From contig CM045763.1 in NCBI GenBank assembly GCA_025200525.1, forward strand, positions 63,313,018 to 63,377,017: a DNA stretch of 64,000 bases, given 5' to 3'. The position numbers and the translations under genes are program-made. This DNA is from Camellia lanceoleosa (taxonomy: Eukaryota; Streptophyta; Magnoliopsida; Ericales; Theaceae). The notes below the pieces were generated by a model. The model searched no databases. It saw only the letters and a program-made list of their open reading frames with translations, and was not told the origin of the DNA. This document shows, in pieces, positions 58,331-64,000 of this stretch (position 1 is its first letter; the number at the start of each line of letters is the position of its first letter).

Positions 58331-59199
58331 TTGTCACCAAAGTCCAGTCACAAGTCGTCGCCGGTAAAGTCAGTCATAAGGGTGTATTTGATAGAATTTT
58401 TTAAATATGATTTGAGAATAAAATTATATTTAAAGTTTGTGAATTTTAAAATTATGATTTGAGTATGAAAAATTTGTTTGGTAAATGAATTTTGAAAAAA
58501 GTTTTAAATTGAGTGAAAATTTTTTGATGTGTCATATGATATTTGATCCAAAAACTTACAACTCATAACCAAACACACAACTCAAAATTTTATTAAAGGT
58601 CATAAAAAATTTTTAAAAATTCAAAAAATATTTTTTATTGAATATATAAAAATTAACATGGGTCAATTGCAAAAAAAAAAAAAAAAAAATTTTGCGCTGT
58701 TCCAGCCAACCGGCCGGACGACCGATTAATCTAAATTTTTTCGCCTTCGACCGCATTTTCAAAAGTGAGTATGAAATTAATTTTTAAAAATTATAAACAA
58801 ACACTATATTCAAATCAAGCTCTTCCACCAAACAGAACCTAATTTTTTTTTTTTAAGTATATTATTAAGAGAAATTATTTACAAAAAAGAACAATAATAA
58901 TGACTTGGACCTCCTTTTTTTCTCACCCCCTTGACCCCCTCTTTTTATGATTGGTCACTTTTTCTTTTTTCTTTTTCTTTTTTCCCTTCTCCTCCAATCA
59001 CCACCCGCCACATATGTGTGAAGTGGTGAGAATAATAATTAGAAGGGGTCTCAATCATCACCCAAATAACAAAGTCCAGTTATAAGTCGTCGCCAGCAAA
59101 GTCAGTAATAACTTGTCTCGGCAAGGTAGAATGTCACATCGTCACACCACATGCATAGCCAATTAATTTTTTTTTTTTTAAAACATATTATTAGGAGAA
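58331..59199 (+). repeat. Local tandem duplication
   Basis: CAAAGTCCAGT..AAGTCGTCGCC..AAAGTCAGT..ATAA occurs at 58337-58380 and 59072-59112, and TATTATTA.GAGAAATTATTTAC occurs at 58860-58882 and 59186-59208. The first copy holds a MITE between these anchors; the second holds about 50 bp of unique sequence. Confidence 0.7.
58379..58840. mobile_element. MITE, family shared with 62680-63160
   Basis: The left part (GGTGTATTTGATAGAATTTT, then TATGATTTGAGAATA) matches the reverse complement of 63060-63160. The right end, reverse complemented, reads TTAGGTTCTGTTTGGTGGAA. It is inserted in one copy of the local duplication and absent from the other. Confidence 0.65.
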
Positions 59200-59207
59200 A
59201 TTATTTA

Positions 59208-60513
59208 CGGTCCCGCTTGGTAGCTCGAGTATAATAAGGCTTGAATGGCCCGAGTTCTTTGTACACCCTCAGATTCCTTGTACACCCACATCTCTGTTCA
59301 GCCACACCTTTCATCTGAAATGAAAAAAAAAAAAATAAAGAAAAAAAAACTAAGTAAAGAACAGAGAGTAGAGAGAGGAGAGACCGACTAACCTCTAAAC
59401 AATGAGAGGAGAGGAGCACCGACTGGGTAACAAAAAGTAGAGAGAGGAGCCGACCTGTGTGTCGCCGACTACGCTGCGTCTGCTGCTGTGTGTGCCGCAA
59501 GGATGCTGCCGCCGCTGCTGCCGGTGAGTGTGATTGCAAGTAATGGATTGATTTTTATTTAACTCACGGCATTCTGTATGATCTGAAATTAGTTGGTTTT
59601 GTTTTCAATTTTGCAGCACTTGTTTAATTTTGGGCCCTTTGGCATTGATATGGAGCATCTGCATGCAGCCTAATAGAAGAAGTTTTAACGAAGTTGAGAC
59701 TCCTATTTTTGTCTTCAAGAGTAAAATTTTGGCCATCTTATATAGTTGGATTTCGAGTGGCGTTGATCCATCCTTAGAAATTGTTTTTTTCTTTGTACAT
59801 GGGTGGGCACCCCATTGTAAGGTCAAACAGCTATATACATTAATTCCAAAGAGTCATATACATTAACTGGCCAAGCAAAAACATAGCCCAAAGCTATACA
59901 TCCATTAGGATATACAAATCACCTATAAACTGCCATCTATCAGGAACAATGTGCTATCAGGTTCAATTCCTTCACAAGTTTATCAAATTCAAGGCCTAGT
60001 GTACTTGTCTTTGTCTTTGAGGAACAATGTGCCATCATGGAGCGTTCAACAACATGGCACAGTTTAGAGCTCTTGGATGTTGGGACCAATTTGTTCACTG
60101 GGTTGGCTGGTATAGTAATGTACAATTCGAAATTAATGAGGACTTTCTGGCGCCGGCACGTGACGAGTTGCTGTGTACTGTATTTCGTCGTCCATGGTTC
60201 GTTGTCTCAGGCTGTCGTTCGTCCTCCATTGTTCGCTGTCGCAGCCCGTCGTTCCTCCTCCTTCGTCGTCGTTCATCCGTCCTCCTTCCGCGATCAGAAG
60301 GTTTAATAGAGATGAGAGAGATCAAGGAAATGAGAGGAACCTCGAGCTTCAAATCTAAGGGAAGAGAGAGAGTGTTTTTCATTTGGAGAAGATAGACAGA
60401 AAGAGATAGAGAGGAGATCAAGAAGATAGACAATAGAGATAGAAATGAGAGAGAAAAATACTGCTTTTTGGGCCACTGGAGCCGTCCCATTTCGAGCTAC
60501 CAAGCAACAATCA
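59208..60513. mobile_element. hAT-like non-autonomous element, TSD ATTATTTA
   Basis: 1306 bp with inverted ends sharing GCTTGGTAGCTCGA, flanked by the 8-bp direct repeat ATTATTTA (59200-59207 and 60514-60521). The related sequence at 58873-58885 (GAAATTATTTACAAAAAAG) is an empty site, supporting the 8-bp duplication, which fits the hAT superfamily. No transposase is present. The interior has GC-rich CGTCGT/CGTCC runs near 60185-60300 and short ORFs without recognised homology. Confidence 0.65.
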
Positions 60514-61105
60514 ATTATTTATAAAAAAAAATACAGATTTTATAATATTTGAGTTACACCACGTAACAAAATAAGTTATACTCTCATTTAACTTTCTCAA
60601 AATTCTATAATATATATATATTTTTTAATTTTTTAAAAATTTCTAACATTATTGGTGTTTGTAATTGTTACAGAAAAAAATTACTGTAATAATGAATTTT
60701 TCTCTAACCAAATCTACTGAATTGTAAAAAAAAAAAAAAAGAAAAAAAAAAGGACCATCTACTGAAATTATAGAAAGTCAGAAAAATTTCACAAAAAAAA
60801 AAAAAAAATTAATAGTGATTTTAATTCTAGTAAATTTAGACAGTAAAAAATAAAATGATTATAAATTGAATGTGACATTTTTTTTTCTATTTAACTAAAA
60901 TAATCTATTTTGTTTTGTATAACTATTTTAGCCCCAAAGGACATGCCAAACGAGCTCTTAGTGTTATATGTGGATTGATTAAAATGCTTTTACTTCCGTT
61001 ATCAATGGTAGATAAAAATTGAGGTGGAGACTATTTAGTGATGAAATTAATAAGTTTCAAGACCAAATTGAGACATTTGAAACATCGGAGATCAAAATTC
61101 TACAA

Positions 61106-61929
61106 TGGATAAATTATATCGATAGTCCCTACATTTTGTCTTTTGCGTCATTTTTGTCTTTACACTTTCAATTAGCTCAATTTTAACCCTTAATTTTAAA
61201 ATATGTCAATCTGGTCCAATTGATAATACTGCTCAGTGTGTTTAGTTTGAATTTTCTGGATTAAGTTTTTTAAAAACTAAGTTTTTTTATTTTCATATTC
61301 TTTTGTTTTTAGTAAATATTTTTTAAATTTTACACATTTTTTTTTACTTTTTTAGATGCACCTTAGTTAGATATATCTAAAAAGTAAAAAATTTGTAAAA
61401 AAATATTTTAAAAAATTAATAAATACATAAAAATACAAAAAAATGTACTAAATTCTTGTATTTTTTTTTTTGTATTTTTGGTATTTAGTGAATTTTTAAA
61501 AGATTTTTTTTACAATTTTTACTTTTTAGGTGTATTTATGTTAGGTGTGTCTAAAAAGTAAAAAAATTACTTAAAATATTAAAAAAATTTAGTTTAAAAA
61601 AAATACGGAAAATAAGAAAGTAGAATTTTCTGAAAAATGTTTTCTGAAAAATGAAAACAAGCAAGCTGGTTAGTATTTTTAATGGAAAATTTTTACTGAA
61701 TTGATCGAAATTAATTCACTGAGTTGAACAATTTTATAATTTGCCTTGAAAATCATGATACATGTCACTTATATACATATTTTTTATTAAAAAAAATGTT
61801 AACAATTATAAGCAATTTGACTAAATTGAGATGAAATCATAATTTTAGAGTCAAAATTGAGCCAACTAAAATAATAAGAACTAAAATAACACAAATCCAA
61901 AATCCAGGGACTAATAACGAAATTTTTCC
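61106..61929. mobile_element. MITE, TSD TTCTACAA
   Basis: The ends are inverted (TGGATAAATTATATCGATAGTC and, reverse complemented, GGAAAAATTTCGTTATTAGTC, both followed by CCT.G/ATTTTG). They are flanked by TTCTACAA at 61098-61105 and 61930-61937. The interior contains its own inverted AAAAAGTAAAAAA blocks. The 8-9-bp duplication fits Mutator- or hAT-type MITEs. Confidence 0.7.
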
Positions 61930-61937
61930 TTCTACAA

Positions 61938-62675
61938 AATACATATTTTGAGATTCATTTGTGTAATTAATACATATATATTATATATATTTCTTGTCAA
62001 ACAACCTCTCATGAATGAACTCTAATAAAACATTTTGTCCAAAGGCCCTTCGCAATGGAAAATTATTAGATTTGGGGTGGTTGTTGTATAGTTTTATGGG
62101 CTCATTTTGGAGTCTCTTTTGATAATTTGAATCGTTTATATTTTAAATTATACAGAGTAGAATATATCTGTAAAAAATCAAATTAATCGGATATCGTTAA
62201 CCATTTCATCCACTTGTATTTGTATTCATTTTAATATTTTAAATCACAATTATCATTTATTTTTGTAGATATAAATATGAGTGGATGAAAAGATTAGTGA
62301 TATTCTATTAACTTGATTTTTTTCAAGTATGTTATACTCGATATACTTTAAAATGTGAATAATTTAGATTATCAAAATGAGTTTATTTGACTGCACGACA
62401 GCCACCCCAACTCTAAAATTATTAGATACTCCAGAGTAGAGTACCACGTATCCATATTCATTTACTAATCATTATTCACCATGCCTCTTCATATTCCTTA
62501 ATCACCCAACACAAAATTATAATATCTCACATTTTCCATCAATCATATATTATGGAATACCATATGATCGAAATAATAGCATAAAATACCACGGGATCGT
62601 GTTTCGAGAATACCTTAACAAAACTTTTTTATCCAAAGGCCATAAAATATTCAAAGACCACGATCAAGAAAAACG
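61938..62675. other. AT-rich DNA without recognised gene
   Basis: No ORF or repeat boundary could be supported. Confidence 0.5.
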
Positions 62676-62679
62676 ATGT

Positions 62680-63160
62680 GTTTGATTATGTTTGCCAAGC
62701 ACATTTCCACCCACTTTCATGAGTGTAGTGTTTGTTTTGAGTTTTTAAATTATAATTCTACACCTACTTTTGAAAACTCCTTTCCAGGCGAGAAAATTTA
62801 GCTAACTCAATTCTCCTCCCCGACATCAGGCCAGTTGATCGAAATAGTGTTTGATTTTTTTTTTGGCACCTGTTATCTTTACATTGTAAATAAAAAATAT
62901 GTTTGAAATTTTTTAAATTTTTATATGAACTTTAAATAGAATTTTAGATTGTGTGTTTGGTTATAAATTGTAAGTTTTTTAATCAAATAACTTTTCTAAT
63001 TTTAAAAACTCAAAACTCCCTCCCAAACTCAATTTGAAACTATTTTCAAAACCTATAACCAAATAAATTTTTCACACTCAAATCATAATTCTAAAACTCA
63101 CAAACTCAATATATAACTCTATTCTCAAATCATATTTAGAAAATTCGACTAAACGCTACC
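62680..63160. mobile_element. MITE, inverted relative of 58379-58840
   Basis: The right end, reverse complemented, GGTAGCGTTTAGTCGAATTTT.. and TATGATTTGAGAATA match the left end of the other copy. Exact left boundary uncertain. Confidence 0.6.
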
Positions 63161-63716
63161 TTTATTGTTCAAAGGCACTAAATAATAAAAGCTATAAATA
63201 ACACCAAAATTTTTAGTTATGAGAATAAAAGAAGAAAATTAAATTTTACATTAAAAAATTATAATATAATTTTTTTTAAAATATATATATTTAAATATAA
63301 AGGCCGCCTCCAGATTTGACCTTGTCCAGCATAATAGACTTCATTGACAGAAAACCCAACAAAATGCTAGATTTCCAATTTCACCATTGTCAGTCAGTCA
63401 GCCAATTAAGTTAGGCTTGTTTGGAAGAATTTAAATAAATATACCTTTTAATTTTTTATAAAAAAATATATATATAAAAAAATAAAAAAATAATGTGATC
63501 CAAAAAAAATAAAAATTTTTAAAAAAATATACTTATATATCACACCCTAATTATACAAAAATTAAGAATACAATAATATCCTGTTGAGAGTATATTTATA
63601 TATATATATATAAAGCAAATTACAAAAAAAAACTTTAGAGTTTAGTGTGTTTTTCAATTTAAATATCAGAAATTTAATTTTATCAATTTAAACTTTGATT
63701 ATTTGATTTGGTTTCA

Positions 63717-64000
63717 ATTTTTTTTTTTTTTGATAAATAAAATATTTTAATAAAAACAAATCAAGGAGATGCAAAGAATACAAATGTCCCCAATTTGAGG
63801 AGCTGCCAAAACCTAACCAATGACACCATCCAAAAAATCTAAGAAAGTCATGTTTGGATCAACCTTCCTCTCCAACCAACTATATAAAACTAGTAATCCG
63901 CCTATTCGGTTCCAACCAAACTAACCACATCAAGCACAACGGTGCCAACAACCAAACACACAACCGGCGACGTCCAACTCAAACCCCTCACCAACACCAA
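63717..64000 (-). mobile_element. 3' end of a LINE running off the window
   Basis: On the minus strand the sequence ends ..TTGTATTCTTTGCATCTCC, TTGATTTGTTTTTATTAAAA and a poly(A) tract (63731-63718), the usual 3' UTR and tail of plant LINEs. The coding part lies beyond the window. Confidence 0.6.

Overview
The window looks like repeat-rich nuclear DNA of a eudicot plant. It is AT-rich and full of microsatellites. Most of it consists of nested mobile elements: Ty3/gypsy of the Tat lineage, LTR elements and solo LTRs, LINEs, a CACTA transposon, several MITEs and an endogenous plant pararetrovirus. Introns follow GT..AG rules and the captured gene fragments are all plant-like. I see no tRNA, rRNA or CRISPR locus and no operons. 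The species cannot be named from the sequence.

Layout. 1-2159 is an LTR cut by the window edge. 2585-13270 is a decayed minus-strand Tat-lineage element with gag, protease, RT, two RNase H domains, integrase, two plus-strand accessory ORFs, two satellite-like arrays and one LTR. 13285-16333 is AT-rich DNA with a G-box cluster and two nested MITEs. 16345-25931 and 25971-41238 are the two halves of one direct tandem duplication of host DNA, about 4.4 kb before insertions. The left half was later hit by a 2.6-kb solo LTR (19252-21843) and a 5'-truncated LINE (21886-24522). The right half was hit by a genome-length caulimovirid (26882-34276) and a young non-autonomous LTR retrotransposon (36195-39597). 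Because each half is the empty site of the other, insertion boundaries can be read to the base.

The only likely host gene is a small three-exon minus-strand gene for a DnaJ-type cysteine-rich protein (40831-42037). Its last exon lies inside the duplicated unit, so an orphan copy sits at 25532-25580. Immediately upstream of it is a 10-kb CACTA transposon (42145-52103, TSD GTT) carrying, all on the plus strand, fragments of three unrelated host genes: a TOM1/THH1-like membrane protein, the TEBICHI/POLQ helicase and DNA topoisomerase II. A solo LTR is nested inside it. The LTR element at 36195-39597 also carries host DNA: an intact antisense 201-codon ORF that fuses a RING E3-ligase segment to the C-terminal two thirds of proteasome subunit alpha-2.

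52107-64000 holds an orphan SPATA20-like first exon, a LINE remnant with an RNase H domain, several MITEs, a hAT-like element with a clean empty site (59208-60513), and the 3' end of another LINE running off the window. The most interesting items are the two gene-capturing elements and the viral integration, whose right end coincides with the primer-binding site and whose left end carries a fold-back.
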